NCBI GenBank assembly: GCA_043809745.1
Contig: JBDROU010000081.1
Coordinates: 62,001-126,000, forward strand
Reading direction: 5' to 3'
Length of the DNA stretch: 64,000 bases
DNA from: JBDROU01 sp043809745 [NCBI: bacterium]
Lineage (GTDB): Bacteria; Elusimicrobiota; JBDRMW01
The notes under the pieces are model-generated. The model did not search any database. It saw only the letters and a list, made by a program, of their open reading frames with translations, and was not told the DNA's origin. Below, one piece after another: positions 8,939 to 16,947 of this stretch; the first letter of the stretch is position 1, and each line of letters begins with the position of its first letter. A program made the translations under genes and the position numbers.

Positions 8939-8967
8939 TTGACTTTTGGTTGAAAAAGCGGTAAAAT
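8939..8967 (+). promoter_or_regulatory. Predicted sigma70-type promoter upstream of GIY-YIG gene
   Basis: TTGACT (8939-8944) and TAAAAT (8962-8967) are spaced by exactly 17 bp. The predicted start near 8974 is about 48 nt before the ATG at 9022. It could drive the GIY-YIG, yjbQ, rsmD, nuclease and arg genes, which follow with short gaps. Confidence 0.65.
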
Positions 8968-9021
8968 ACAACATAATCGCATTTAATTATCAACAAAAAT
9001 AATAAATAGGAGTTAGAAAAA

Positions 9022-9267
9022 ATGTATTACACATATGTAGCCAAAGAAGAGAGAAAGAAAAAGTATTACATTGGCCACACTAACAATTTAGAGGATCAAC
9101 TGAGAAAGTATAATGCTCCTAAAAAAGTTGGAGCAAAATTGAATCCTGCAGTATTTATTATGCATTATGAATCATATCCGACGGAGTTTGAGGCAGTAAA
9201 GCGGGAAAAAGAGTTCAAGAAGTTTAAAGGCAATATTGAAGCTCAGTTCACCAGTGTTAAAAAGTAA
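9022..9267 (+). CDS. Small GIY-YIG domain protein, catalytic Arg apparently missing
   Basis: An 81-residue single-domain protein of the UPF0213/YhbQ type. YYTYVA stands for the GIY strand and YYIG (residues 15-18) for the second motif. The Glu-bearing helix FEAVKREKEFKK (residues 56-67) is intact. After YIGHTNNLE the family normally has an Arg pair (L-x-R-R-L), but here residues 25-26 are Asp-Gln, and the nearest Arg is R28. The nuclease may therefore be weak or inactive. GGAG about 10 bp upstream supports the ATG. A promoter lies just ahead. Confidence 0.8.
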   Translation: MYYTYVAKEERKKKYYIGHTNNLEDQLRKYNAPKKVGAKLNPAVFIMHYESYPTEFEAVKREKEFKKFKGNIEAQFTSVKK

Positions 9268-9293
9268 AATTCCCTAAAAATTGGAGTGCTGAT

Positions 9294-9740
9294 TTGTTAA
9301 AAAAGAAACTTGATAAAAGTTCGTTGGTATGTACTAAACATATTAGCGTTAGTTCAAATGGATTTACAGATATTATCGACATAACAAACCAAGTGGAAAG
9401 CGCGGTTGTTTCAGCCAGAATAAACGAAGGTTTGGTTACAGTATTCGTGCCCGGGTCAACCGCAGGAATTACTACGGTAGAGTATGAATCTGGATTGATA
9501 GAGGATCTTAAGGAGATGTTCGAAAGATTAGCTCCAAGTAATATTACGTATCATCATGATGCTCGTTGGGGTGACGGGAATGGATCTGCTCATGTAAGGG
9601 CAGCTCTCTTAGGCGCAGAAAAAACCTTTCCTTTTAGTGACGGCCGTTTAACTCTGGGGACATGGCAGCAAATTATCTTAATTGATTTTGATAATCGTCC
9701 AAGGTCCCGAAAAATAATATTAAAGATAGTCGGGGTGTAA
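9294..9740 (+). CDS. YjbQ family (UPF0047) secondary thiamine-phosphate synthase-like protein
   Basis: A 148-residue YjbQ-fold protein. The family pattern is complete: VTVFVPGSTAGITTVEYE, the helix LIEDLKEMFERLAP, YHHDARWGDGNGSAHVRAALLG with the conserved HHD and H, and LTLGTWQQIILIDFD. E. coli YjbQ has weak thiamine-phosphate synthase activity in vitro. The true role is unsettled. The start is TTG at 9294, supported by GGAG about 8 bp upstream. It ends 2 bp before rsmD. Confidence 0.9.
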   Translation: MLKKKLDKSSLVCTKHISVSSNGFTDIIDITNQVESAVVSARINEGLVTVFVPGSTAGITTVEYESGLIEDLKEMFERLAPSNITYHHDARWGDGNGSAHVRAALLGAEKTFPFSDGRLTLGTWQQIILIDFDNRPRSRKIILKIVGV

Positions 9741-9742
9741 TT

Positions 9743-10318
9743 GTGCCCGGAATAACAATTATTGCGGGGCAAGCAAGGGGAAGAAAGCTGAAACTCCCCC
9801 GAATTTTGTTGGGTATACGGCCGATACTGGCAAGAATAAAAAAATCAATTTTTGATATACTAAGAAATAAAATTCAAGAGAGCGTCTTTTTAGACCTATT
9901 TGCCGGTACCGGCAGTGTAGGTATTGAAGCAATATCCAGGGGCGCGAAAAGGGTTGTATTTGTTGAAAGTCAAAATAAATGCATTAGCATAATTAAAGAT
10001 AACCTAGAGATATTTAAGTTTGATCGGTTATCAAGAGTCATTAACAATGATGTACATAGATATGTGGAAAATTCAAGCGAGCAATTTGATATAATATTCA
10101 TGGGGCCGCCGTATAAGGATGAGAATGGCATGCTTTTTTTAAGCATGCCGGTTATTAAGGCCGTTGCTGATAGAAAACTCTTAAAACCCGATGGATGGAT
10201 TATTGTCCAACATCATAAACGGGAGCTGCTGGAAACATATAAGGATTTAATATCATTTCGTGAAGAAAAGTACGGTGATTCAATAGTCTCTTTTTATAAG
10301 CATCAGAGATCAAGTTAG
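9743..10318 (+). CDS. rsmD: RsmD-like 16S rRNA (guanine-N2) methyltransferase with altered catalytic motif
   Basis: Class I SAM methyltransferase of the RsmD family, expected to methylate G966 of 16S rRNA. The start IIAGQARGRKLKLP and SAM motif I (DLFAGTGSVGIEA, from residue 51) are typical. Motif IV, normally DPPY, is GPPY here (G121-Y124, encoded ggg ccg ccg tat), and the usual RPT-x-DR segment reads RPILAR (residues 26-31). Asp of motif IV contacts the target amino group, so activity may be reduced or changed. The start is GTG at 9743, two bases after yjbQ. A perfect hairpin sequence follows the motif. coaD, a common neighbour, is absent. Confidence 0.85.
   Translation: MPGITIIAGQARGRKLKLPRILLGIRPILARIKKSIFDILRNKIQESVFLDLFAGTGSVGIEAISRGAKRVVFVESQNKCISIIKDNLEIFKFDRLSRVINNDVHRYVENSSEQFDIIFMGPPYKDENGMLFLSMPVIKAVADRKLLKPDGWIIVQHHKRELLETYKDLISFREEKYGDSIVSFYKHQRSS
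10127..10149 (+). repeat. Perfect 9-bp inverted repeat inside rsmD
   Basis: ggcatgctt (10127-10135) and aagcatgcc (10141-10149) are exact reverse complements around a TTTTT loop. The hairpin lies in coding sequence, one codon stretch after the altered GPPY motif. It could be a stable mRNA structure or the trace of a template-switch mutation. Confidence 0.6.
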
Positions 10319-10328
10319 AAAGTATTGT

Positions 10329-11087
10329 ATGAAAGTGGAAAAATTAATTGATTCAGTGAAGGATTTGTTCTTTAAGAACAAAAACGTGATTGACTTAAGC
10401 TACTCCAGGATTAAATCATATCAATTCTGTCCGATAAAATATAAGCTTATTTATGAACAGAATTGGAAGGGGAGACTGCATGCTCCGAGCAGTTTAGGAT
10501 TAAGCCTGCATCGAGCTCTTGAACAGTTTCATAAAAATAATGGACATTCAATTGATGTTTTGATAGGTTATTTGGAAGAATACTGGGTCAACAACGGTTT
10601 CGAAAGTGCTGAAGAAGCATATGAGAATTTTCATTGGGCTAAGGATGCTCTGTGCAGGTATTTTGATAATTGGCAGAAAGAAAAAGTTGAAATCTTATAT
10701 GTGGAGAAAGAATTTGTTTTTAATATAGGGAATATAAGAATTCAAGGAATTATTGATAGAATTGACAGATCTCCGGATGGATCTTATGAAGTTATTGATT
10801 ATAAAACAAGAGTAAACAACCAAAGCAGGGGAAGCGAGGATTATGTATTTCAGCTAGGTATTTATTACCTTGCTTGCGAAAAGGCGCTCGGCATAATTCC
10901 TCAAAAATTGTCTGTGTATAATTTAGCTACCGGGGAAAAATTATCAAAGCAATTCGATGGAATTGATAAAAAGCATCTTATAAATGAGCTAAAAAACGCG
11001 GCTAAGGAAATCGGGAAGAAAGAATATAAGCCGAGTTTAAATAATTGCGGCAAGTGTGAGTTTAATATAAAATGTCCAAAATCTTAA
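10329..11087 (+). CDS. PD-(D/E)XK exonuclease-family protein with Fe-S cysteines (RecB/AddB C-terminal-like)
   Basis: Stand-alone 252-residue nuclease of the RecB-like PD-(D/E)XK family (PDDEXK_1, also related to Cas4). The N-terminal LSYSRIKSYQFCPIKYKL supplies one Cys. The catalytic core is GIIDRIDRSPDGSYEVIDYKTR, and QLGIYYLA is the QxxxY motif. The end CGKCEFNIKCPKS supplies three more Cys, so the four can hold a 4Fe-4S cluster as in AddB. It probably acts on DNA ends in repair. No helicase partner or cas gene is nearby. Its 3' end overlaps argB by 16 bp. Confidence 0.85.
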   Translation: MKVEKLIDSVKDLFFKNKNVIDLSYSRIKSYQFCPIKYKLIYEQNWKGRLHAPSSLGLSLHRALEQFHKNNGHSIDVLIGYLEEYWVNNGFESAEEAYENFHWAKDALCRYFDNWQKEKVEILYVEKEFVFNIGNIRIQGIIDRIDRSPDGSYEVIDYKTRVNNQSRGSEDYVFQLGIYYLACEKALGIIPQKLSVYNLATGEKLSKQFDGIDKKHLINELKNAAKEIGKKEYKPSLNNCGKCEFNIKCPKS

Positions 11088-11833
11088 AAAAACTATTTTT
11101 AATAAAGATTGGCGGGAGGCTGTTGGAGTTTGAGAACGGTTTTAATAATTTTATTAGCGGGTTAAAAAGATTGTATCCCAAAGTTGCTTTGGTTATTGTG
11201 CATGGCGGCGGGAAGGAATTAAGCTCATGGCTTACCAGATTGAAAGTTAAATACCATTTTGTTGGCGGGCAAAGATTTACAAATAAGGAAGCTATTACTA
11301 TCGCTGAGATGGTGCTTTCAGGCAAGGTTAATAAACATATTGTTTCAAGATTGAATAAAAGAGGTCTTAAGAGCGTAGGTTTGTCGCTTAAAGATGGAGG
11401 TATTTGCGAGTTAAATCAGATTAAGGGGTTAGGTTTTGTAGGTAAGCCGAAAAAGGTGAAAACTGATTTACTAAATGTATTGATATTAAACGGGTTTATA
11501 CCCGTAATTTCCACTATAGGATTTGATAAAAAGGGAAATACTCTAAATGTTAATGCCGACTGGGTTTGCCCGGCTCTTGCAAAAGCCTTGAAAGCAGACA
11601 GGATGATATACCTGACTGATGTGTCCGGGATAATTGATAAGGTAGGAAACACAATCCCGATCATTAAAATTTCCCAGATAGAAAAGCTGATAAATGACGG
11701 TGTAATACATTCAGGTATGATCCCGAAGGTAAGATCGGCAAAAGATGCGATTAATAAAGGGATAAGAGAGATTGATATACTTAATGGTGTTAACGGACTT
11801 GAATTTAATTCAGGCACAAGGATATTAAAATGA
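11072..11833 (+). CDS. argB: Acetylglutamate kinase
   Basis: Amino-acid-kinase fold enzyme phosphorylating N-acetylglutamate in arginine synthesis. Seen are FLIKIGGRLL (phosphate loop), VIVHGGGKELSSWL, a central NVNADW segment and the ATP-side Lys region GMIPKVRSAKDAI. It is 253 residues long, within the family range. The GGGKE variant resembles ArgB/LysZ-type sequences from deep lineages, so a LysZ role is a remote alternative. Adjacent argD, argG and argH make arginine the natural reading. It starts inside the nuclease gene and overlaps argD by ATGA. Confidence 0.9.
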   Translation: MSKILKKLFLIKIGGRLLEFENGFNNFISGLKRLYPKVALVIVHGGGKELSSWLTRLKVKYHFVGGQRFTNKEAITIAEMVLSGKVNKHIVSRLNKRGLKSVGLSLKDGGICELNQIKGLGFVGKPKKVKTDLLNVLILNGFIPVISTIGFDKKGNTLNVNADWVCPALAKALKADRMIYLTDVSGIIDKVGNTIPIIKISQIEKLINDGVIHSGMIPKVRSAKDAINKGIREIDILNGVNGLEFNSGTRILK

Positions 11834-12999
11834 AAGATTTTATGAAAAAGGATTTTAATTATATACTGCCTACTTATAAAAGACATAATTTGCTTTTGAT
11901 AAAAGGCAAAGGAAAATATGTTTGGAACCATGAGAATAAAAGATTCTTGGATTTCTTTTCGGGTTTGAGTGTTACAAACGTTGGGCATGTGAATCCAAAG
12001 GTTTTGAGGGCGGTTAAGAAACAGTCGGGAAAACTAATGCACGTTTCGAATCTCTATTATACAATGCCTCAGATTAAACTCGCCCAAATTTTAAGCAGGA
12101 GGTCTTTAAATGGGAGGGTTTTCTTCTGTAATTCCGGATCTGAATCAACCGAAACAGCAATAAAAATTGCCAAGAAATTCGGAAGAGGCGAAAGAGATGA
12201 GATAATTGTTTTTCATAATTCTTTTCACGGAAGGACATTAGGGGCTCTTTCCGCAACTGTACAAATGAAATTTCAGAAGAACTTCATGCCTCTTGTGCCC
12301 GGATTTAAGTTCGCTGTCTTTAACGATATGAAATCTGTAACCGGTAATATTACACCCAGAACCTGCGCTATTATGCTGGAGCCGATCCAGGGAGAGGGCG
12401 GTGTTAATGTTGCCGATAAAAATTTTTTACGGGATATTAGGGAAATATCTTCCGAAAAAGATATAAAACTAATTTTTGATGAGGTTCAATGCGGATTAGG
12501 AAGAACCGGGAAACTATTTGCATATGAGCATTTCGGTGTAGAGCCGGACATTCTTTGTATGGCAAAAGGATTAGGAGGAGGGCTGCCGCTCGGGGCAGCA
12601 GTTGTAAATCCAAAATTGAATTCAATTTTTGGGTACGGCGATCACGGATCGACTTTTGGAGGGAATCCGGTTTCGTGTTCAGCGGGCATAGAGGTTTTAA
12701 ATCAATTAAATGATAAACTGCTTTCACGGGTATCAGGGTTAGGCAGGTATTTCTTAAATTTGCTGGTTAAGTTGAAGAGCGAATTCCCGGTAATTAAAGA
12801 TGTCAGGGGTGTAGGTTTGATGATTGGGATGGAGCTTAACAAGCCTGGTATGCCGGTTGTAGAATTTGCGCAATCTAAAAAATTACTGCTAAATTGCACT
12901 AATGATACAGTTATTAGATTTCTGCCTCCTTTTATTATAAATAATAAAGATATAGATTACGCAATTTCGGTGTTGAGGGAAGCCCTAAAAAAGTGCTAG
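11830..12999 (+). CDS. argD: Acetylornithine aminotransferase
   Basis: Class III PLP aminotransferase that converts N-acetylglutamate semialdehyde to N-acetylornithine. Markers are FFSGLSVTNVGH, CNSGSESTETAIKIA, SFHGRTLGALSAT, LEPIQGEGG, IFDEVQCGLGRTG, the PLP lysine in MAKGLGGGLPLGA (about residue 245) and STFGGNPVSC. It is 389 residues long. The translational overlap with argB couples expression. In organisms using succinylated lysine intermediates ArgD can double as DapC, but dapL in this window makes that unnecessary. Confidence 0.95.
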   Translation: MKDFMKKDFNYILPTYKRHNLLLIKGKGKYVWNHENKRFLDFFSGLSVTNVGHVNPKVLRAVKKQSGKLMHVSNLYYTMPQIKLAQILSRRSLNGRVFFCNSGSESTETAIKIAKKFGRGERDEIIVFHNSFHGRTLGALSATVQMKFQKNFMPLVPGFKFAVFNDMKSVTGNITPRTCAIMLEPIQGEGGVNVADKNFLRDIREISSEKDIKLIFDEVQCGLGRTGKLFAYEHFGVEPDILCMAKGLGGGLPLGAAVVNPKLNSIFGYGDHGSTFGGNPVSCSAGIEVLNQLNDKLLSRVSGLGRYFLNLLVKLKSEFPVIKDVRGVGLMIGMELNKPGMPVVEFAQSKKLLLNCTNDTVIRFLPPFIINNKDIDYAISVLREALKKC

Positions 13000-13059
13000 T
13001 ATATGCTGCATTTAAAGCGGTATAATTCATAGAGATATTCGTAAAGATAGGGGAAATGA

Positions 13060-14274
13060 ATGATGAAAAGTAAAAGAAAAATTGTTTTAGCTTATTCGGG
13101 CGGTCTGGATACCTCAATAATAATACATTGGTTGAAGCAAAAATATGATGCCGATGTTATTGCTGTTTGTATAGATGTGGGACAGGGGCAGGAGCTTAAT
13201 GGGCTTAAGCAAAAAGCGCTTAAAAGCGGAGCCTCCAAAGCATATATTATAAATGCAGCAAAAGAATTTGTGGTAGATTATATATTTCCGTGCATAAAAG
13301 CCGGCGCGGTATACGAAAATAAATATTTTTTAGGGACATCTATTGCCAGGCCGATAATTGCTAAAAAGGTTGTGGAAGTTGCAAGAAAGGAAGACGCATG
13401 GGCGCTCAGCCATGGCGCTACAGGCAAGGGAAATGATCAGGTTAGATTTGAATTGGTTTTTAAGGCATTAGCCCCGGAATTAAAAATAATTGCTCCGTGG
13501 AGAGAGTGGGAACTAAAATCCAGGAAGGATGAGATTGAGTATGCGAAAAGGTTTAAGATTCCGGTTGCCATAACTAAGGAAAAACCTTATTCCTCTGATA
13601 AGAATATTTGGCATATTAGTTACGAAGGCGGCATTCTGGAAGATACTGCGAATCATCCAAAAGAGGATATGTTCGAGCTGACTGTCTCGCCTGAGAAAGC
13701 GCCCGACAAGCCTGAGATAATAGAAATAGGATTTAAGAAGGGGATCCCGGTAACGCTGAATAATAAGTTGTTAGATCCTGTTGTTCTTTTACATACGCTG
13801 AATAAAATCGGCGGGAGAAACGGGATCGGCAGGGTGGATCTGGTAGAGAATAGGCTGGTCGGGATGAAATCGAGGGGGGTTTATGAATCACCCGCAGCTG
13901 CAATCCTATATACGGCTCATAATGAATTAGAGAATCTGGTGCTGGACAGGGATAGTTTTAGAATGAAACAGTATTTGTCTGTTAAATACAGCGAACTTGT
14001 TTATTACGGTTTATGGCACTCAACTCTTAGAGAAGCTTTAGATAAGTTTTTCGGAGTTTTACAGGAAAATGTCGAAGGAGTTGTTAAACTCAAATTATAT
14101 AAAGGCAATTGCATTATTTATGGAAGGGAATCGAAAAAATCTCTTTATTGGCAGGAGCTTGCCACGTTTGAAGAGGATAATTTATTTAACCAATACGACG
14201 CAGAAGGGTTTATAAATCTTTTTGGGCTTCCAACCAAGATAGCTGCATTAAAGAGGAAAGACAGGAGAATGTAA
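13060..14274 (+). CDS. argG: Argininosuccinate synthase
   Basis: ATP-dependent ligation of citrulline and aspartate. The PP-loop AYSGGLDTSI starts at about residue 10, followed by CIDVGQGQE, GTSIARPIIAKK, the signature ALSHGATGKGNDQVRFE, and the substrate region NIWHISYEGGILEDTAN. The 404-residue length is normal. A TATAAT box at 13021-13026 lies in the 60-bp gap after argD but has no convincing -35, so a separate promoter is only possible. Two adjacent ATGs (13060, 13063) are available. It joins argH through TAATG (1-bp overlap). Confidence 0.97.
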   Translation: MMKSKRKIVLAYSGGLDTSIIIHWLKQKYDADVIAVCIDVGQGQELNGLKQKALKSGASKAYIINAAKEFVVDYIFPCIKAGAVYENKYFLGTSIARPIIAKKVVEVARKEDAWALSHGATGKGNDQVRFELVFKALAPELKIIAPWREWELKSRKDEIEYAKRFKIPVAITKEKPYSSDKNIWHISYEGGILEDTANHPKEDMFELTVSPEKAPDKPEIIEIGFKKGIPVTLNNKLLDPVVLLHTLNKIGGRNGIGRVDLVENRLVGMKSRGVYESPAAAILYTAHNELENLVLDRDSFRMKQYLSVKYSELVYYGLWHSTLREALDKFFGVLQENVEGVVKLKLYKGNCIIYGRESKKSLYWQELATFEEDNLFNQYDAEGFINLFGLPTKIAALKRKDRRM

Positions 14275-15605
14275 TGGGTGATTTGGATTTTATCAGTTCT
14301 TTAAGTTTTGACAAGAGACTGGCTGAATATGATTTGAACGGCAGTATAGCGCATTGCAGGATGCTTATGAAATGCGGAATAATAAACAAGGCTGATTCAG
14401 ACAAGATAATCTCTGCGCTTCAAGCTATGATTTCTGATCTCAAAAAAGGATCACTGGCATTAAAGGGTGAGGATATTCATACAGCTATTGAGAAGGAACT
14501 CATTAAGAGGATCGGCGAGATCGGAGGTAAGCTTCATACAGCAAGAAGCAGAAATGACCAGGTGGCGCTTGATACAAAGATGTACTTAAAAGAAACTATA
14601 AAAAGGGATAAGAAAAAAATCAAGGAATTGATTATTGCTTTAATTAATACCGCAAAAAAGCACAAAGATGTTATTATGCCAGGATTTACTCATCTTCAGG
14701 AAGCGCAACCTGTTCTATTCAGTCATTATATACTTGCTTTCGGCTGGATGTTTCTCAGGGATCTCGGCAGAATTAATGATTGTTTAAAAAGGGCAGATGA
14801 AAATCCTCTTGGAGCGTGCGCTTTGGCCGGGACTTCTTTCCCGATCGACAGGGACGCTACCGCGAAGATTTTGGGCTTTACCGCTTTAAGTATGAATTCA
14901 ATAGATACAGTAAGCGACAGAGATTTCTTAATTGAATATATATCAGCTTTGGCTATTCTGGGTGTGCATCTTTCCAGATTTGCTGAGGATTTTATTATCT
15001 GGTCGACAACCCAATTCGGGTTTATAGAGTTAAACGATAAATACAGTTCTGGGTCATCCATAATGCCGCAGAAAAGAAACCCGGATTATTTAGAGCTCTT
15101 GAGAGCGCAGAGCGGGTTGCTTACCGGGGATCTGGTTTCAATATTAACCATAATGAAAGGAACGCCTCTCAGTTATAACAGAGACATGCAGGAAGATAAG
15201 AGGATTCTTTTTAATGCTGTGGATATAGTTGAAAATGCAGTTGATATGACTATCGGATTTATAAATAGCTTAAAAATTAATAAGCAAAAAATGGAAGATG
15301 CGTGTAAATTCGGATTTTTGGAAGCTACCGAGCTGGCAGATTATCTTGCAAAAAAGGAAGTGCCGTTCAGAAAGAGTCATGGTATAGTTAGATCAATTGT
15401 TGAATATGCCGTTAAAAAGAGATTGAATTTAACAGATATCCCGTTAAAGCAGCTAAAAAAGTTTTCATCAAAGTTTGATGAAGATGTTTATAACAAATTG
15501 AGTATCGAAAATATAGTAAAGAGTAAAATTTCTAAGGGTGGGACAAGCCCTGCTGCTTTGAGTATACAAATGAAGGAACTCGATAGAAAGCTTAAAGCAA
15601 TTTGA
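14274..15605 (+). CDS. argH: Argininosuccinate lyase
   Basis: Fumarase/aspartase-superfamily lyase releasing arginine and fumarate, the last step of the pathway. Conserved blocks are KLHTARSRNDQVALDTKMYL, GFTHLQEAQPV and the signature GSSIMPQKRNPD (about residues 262-273), whose loop carries the catalytic Ser. It is 443 residues long. It closes the argB-argD-argG-argH block. argC, argJ and argF are not in this window and must lie elsewhere. A hairpin follows directly. Confidence 0.97.
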   Translation: MGDLDFISSLSFDKRLAEYDLNGSIAHCRMLMKCGIINKADSDKIISALQAMISDLKKGSLALKGEDIHTAIEKELIKRIGEIGGKLHTARSRNDQVALDTKMYLKETIKRDKKKIKELIIALINTAKKHKDVIMPGFTHLQEAQPVLFSHYILAFGWMFLRDLGRINDCLKRADENPLGACALAGTSFPIDRDATAKILGFTALSMNSIDTVSDRDFLIEYISALAILGVHLSRFAEDFIIWSTTQFGFIELNDKYSSGSSIMPQKRNPDYLELLRAQSGLLTGDLVSILTIMKGTPLSYNRDMQEDKRILFNAVDIVENAVDMTIGFINSLKINKQKMEDACKFGFLEATELADYLAKKEVPFRKSHGIVRSIVEYAVKKRLNLTDIPLKQLKKFSSKFDEDVYNKLSIENIVKSKISKGGTSPAALSIQMKELDRKLKAI

Positions 15606-15625
15606 GCGGTCTTAATTTGACCGCT
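15605..15625 (+). terminator. Possible terminator after argH
   Basis: agcggtc (15605-15611) and gaccgct (15619-15625) pair over a 7-base AT loop directly after the argH stop. The following taataaattt is only partly T-rich, so termination strength is doubtful. Confidence 0.45.
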
Positions 15626-15651
15626 TAATAAATTTGTGATATTGATTGCTC

Positions 15652-16947
15652 ATGAGAAAATATATAATTTTTGTTGCAATATTTGCTTTTTGCGGCTCTT
15701 TGTATTCTGAGATTACTTCAGAGCGCATCTACACAGTAGATAAAAGTGTTGAAGATGCTATGAAGAATAATCAATCTATACTTTTTGCTCAGGAAGAAAT
15801 CAAGTTAGCCCAAAGCCGTGTTAAGGAGGCGTATTCGCTGATGTATCCTCAAGTAGAACTTCAGACAAACGCAACTTTTTTTGAGGTTCAATCGTTCTAT
15901 CCCTTATCCGGAGATTTTGGATCGGTGCTCTTGAATCCTTATATGGATGATACAAAACCGTATATAAATGCCAGGGCAGTAATGAAGCAGGTTATCTATA
16001 AAGGCGGACAGATATTGTCCACAAAGCGTTTGGCGAATATCTTTTTTGAACAGGCAAAGAGCAGATATAATGAGATTAAAAATGAGATCGTTTATAAAGT
16101 AAGAACCTCTTTTTATAGATTGCTTTTGCTGCAGGAGAAAAAAACCGGCTTAATTAAAGGACTAAATCAATTGCAGCTTCTTGATGAAAGGTATTCGACT
16201 TCTTTGAGTGATTACGATTCACTTCAGTTGTTAATGGAGATTAATTCCTTAAACGGGAGGATTGACTCGCTTAATCGGGATAAGCAAGGAGCTTTGCTGG
16301 ATTTTATACATAATATGAATATCGAGCAGGACTTGAATGTTGTATTAGACGGCAGTTTAGAGTTTAAAAAAGTTGATATTGATCTGAACAAATGCCTTGC
16401 ATGGGCTGAAGCATTCAGGCCCGAGCTAAAGGCGTCACAGTTTCAGGAAGAAATTGATACTTTAGTAGTGAATCTTTCTAAAGCAGAAAGGTATCCCAAG
16501 GTGCTTTTCGGCACCGGATATGAATTTTCCGGTTCCGGATTCCCTTTAGAAGATGAGAATTGGAACGCAACTTTGAGCTTGAATCTGCCAATTTTTGATG
16601 GTTGGGCTCAATGGTCGCGTGTCAGGCAGAAAAGGGCTCAAGCAAGAAAGGGAAAGCTTACCCGCAACACTACAAAGGATTTAGTCCATCTGCAGGTTCG
16701 CAAGGCCTTTAATGAGTATAATTCTCAAGCAGATGCATTAAGCAGGATAGAATCCTTTCGTGAAGATATTCTAAAAAAGATAGTGTCTGAAAATAATGGA
16801 TTATCAAGGACTGTTAATTTTGAAAAAAGAAAGAATTTGATCAAATATGAAGCGGAGATTAATAATCAGTATTTAGAAGCGCTTTCGCGCGCAATTAATG
16901 CTCAATTAACTTTGGAATATGTTGTAGGGAGGACGCTGGAACAATGA
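15652..16947 (+). CDS. TolC family outer-membrane efflux protein
   Basis: Outer-membrane channel component of a tripartite exporter. A signal peptide (MRKYIIFVAIFAFCGSLYSE) is followed by the duplicated TolC/OEP pattern: SVEDAMKNNQSI, long helices, a beta segment PQVELQTNATF, then the second repeat with NLPIFDGWAQWSRV and coiled-coil helices to the end. About 431 residues. ATG 15652 is preferred over an in-frame TTG two codons earlier. No inner-membrane pump or adaptor gene lies nearby, so the exported substrate is unknown. It overlaps the patatin gene by ATGA. Confidence 0.85.
   Translation: MRKYIIFVAIFAFCGSLYSEITSERIYTVDKSVEDAMKNNQSILFAQEEIKLAQSRVKEAYSLMYPQVELQTNATFFEVQSFYPLSGDFGSVLLNPYMDDTKPYINARAVMKQVIYKGGQILSTKRLANIFFEQAKSRYNEIKNEIVYKVRTSFYRLLLLQEKKTGLIKGLNQLQLLDERYSTSLSDYDSLQLLMEINSLNGRIDSLNRDKQGALLDFIHNMNIEQDLNVVLDGSLEFKKVDIDLNKCLAWAEAFRPELKASQFQEEIDTLVVNLSKAERYPKVLFGTGYEFSGSGFPLEDENWNATLSLNLPIFDGWAQWSRVRQKRAQARKGKLTRNTTKDLVHLQVRKAFNEYNSQADALSRIESFREDILKKIVSENNGLSRTVNFEKRKNLIKYEAEINNQYLEALSRAINAQLTLEYVVGRTLEQ

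Noticed and set aside
11416-11988. Minus-strand open frame of 190 codons
   Set aside because: It lies opposite argB and argD, both well supported. The product has no recognisable pattern.
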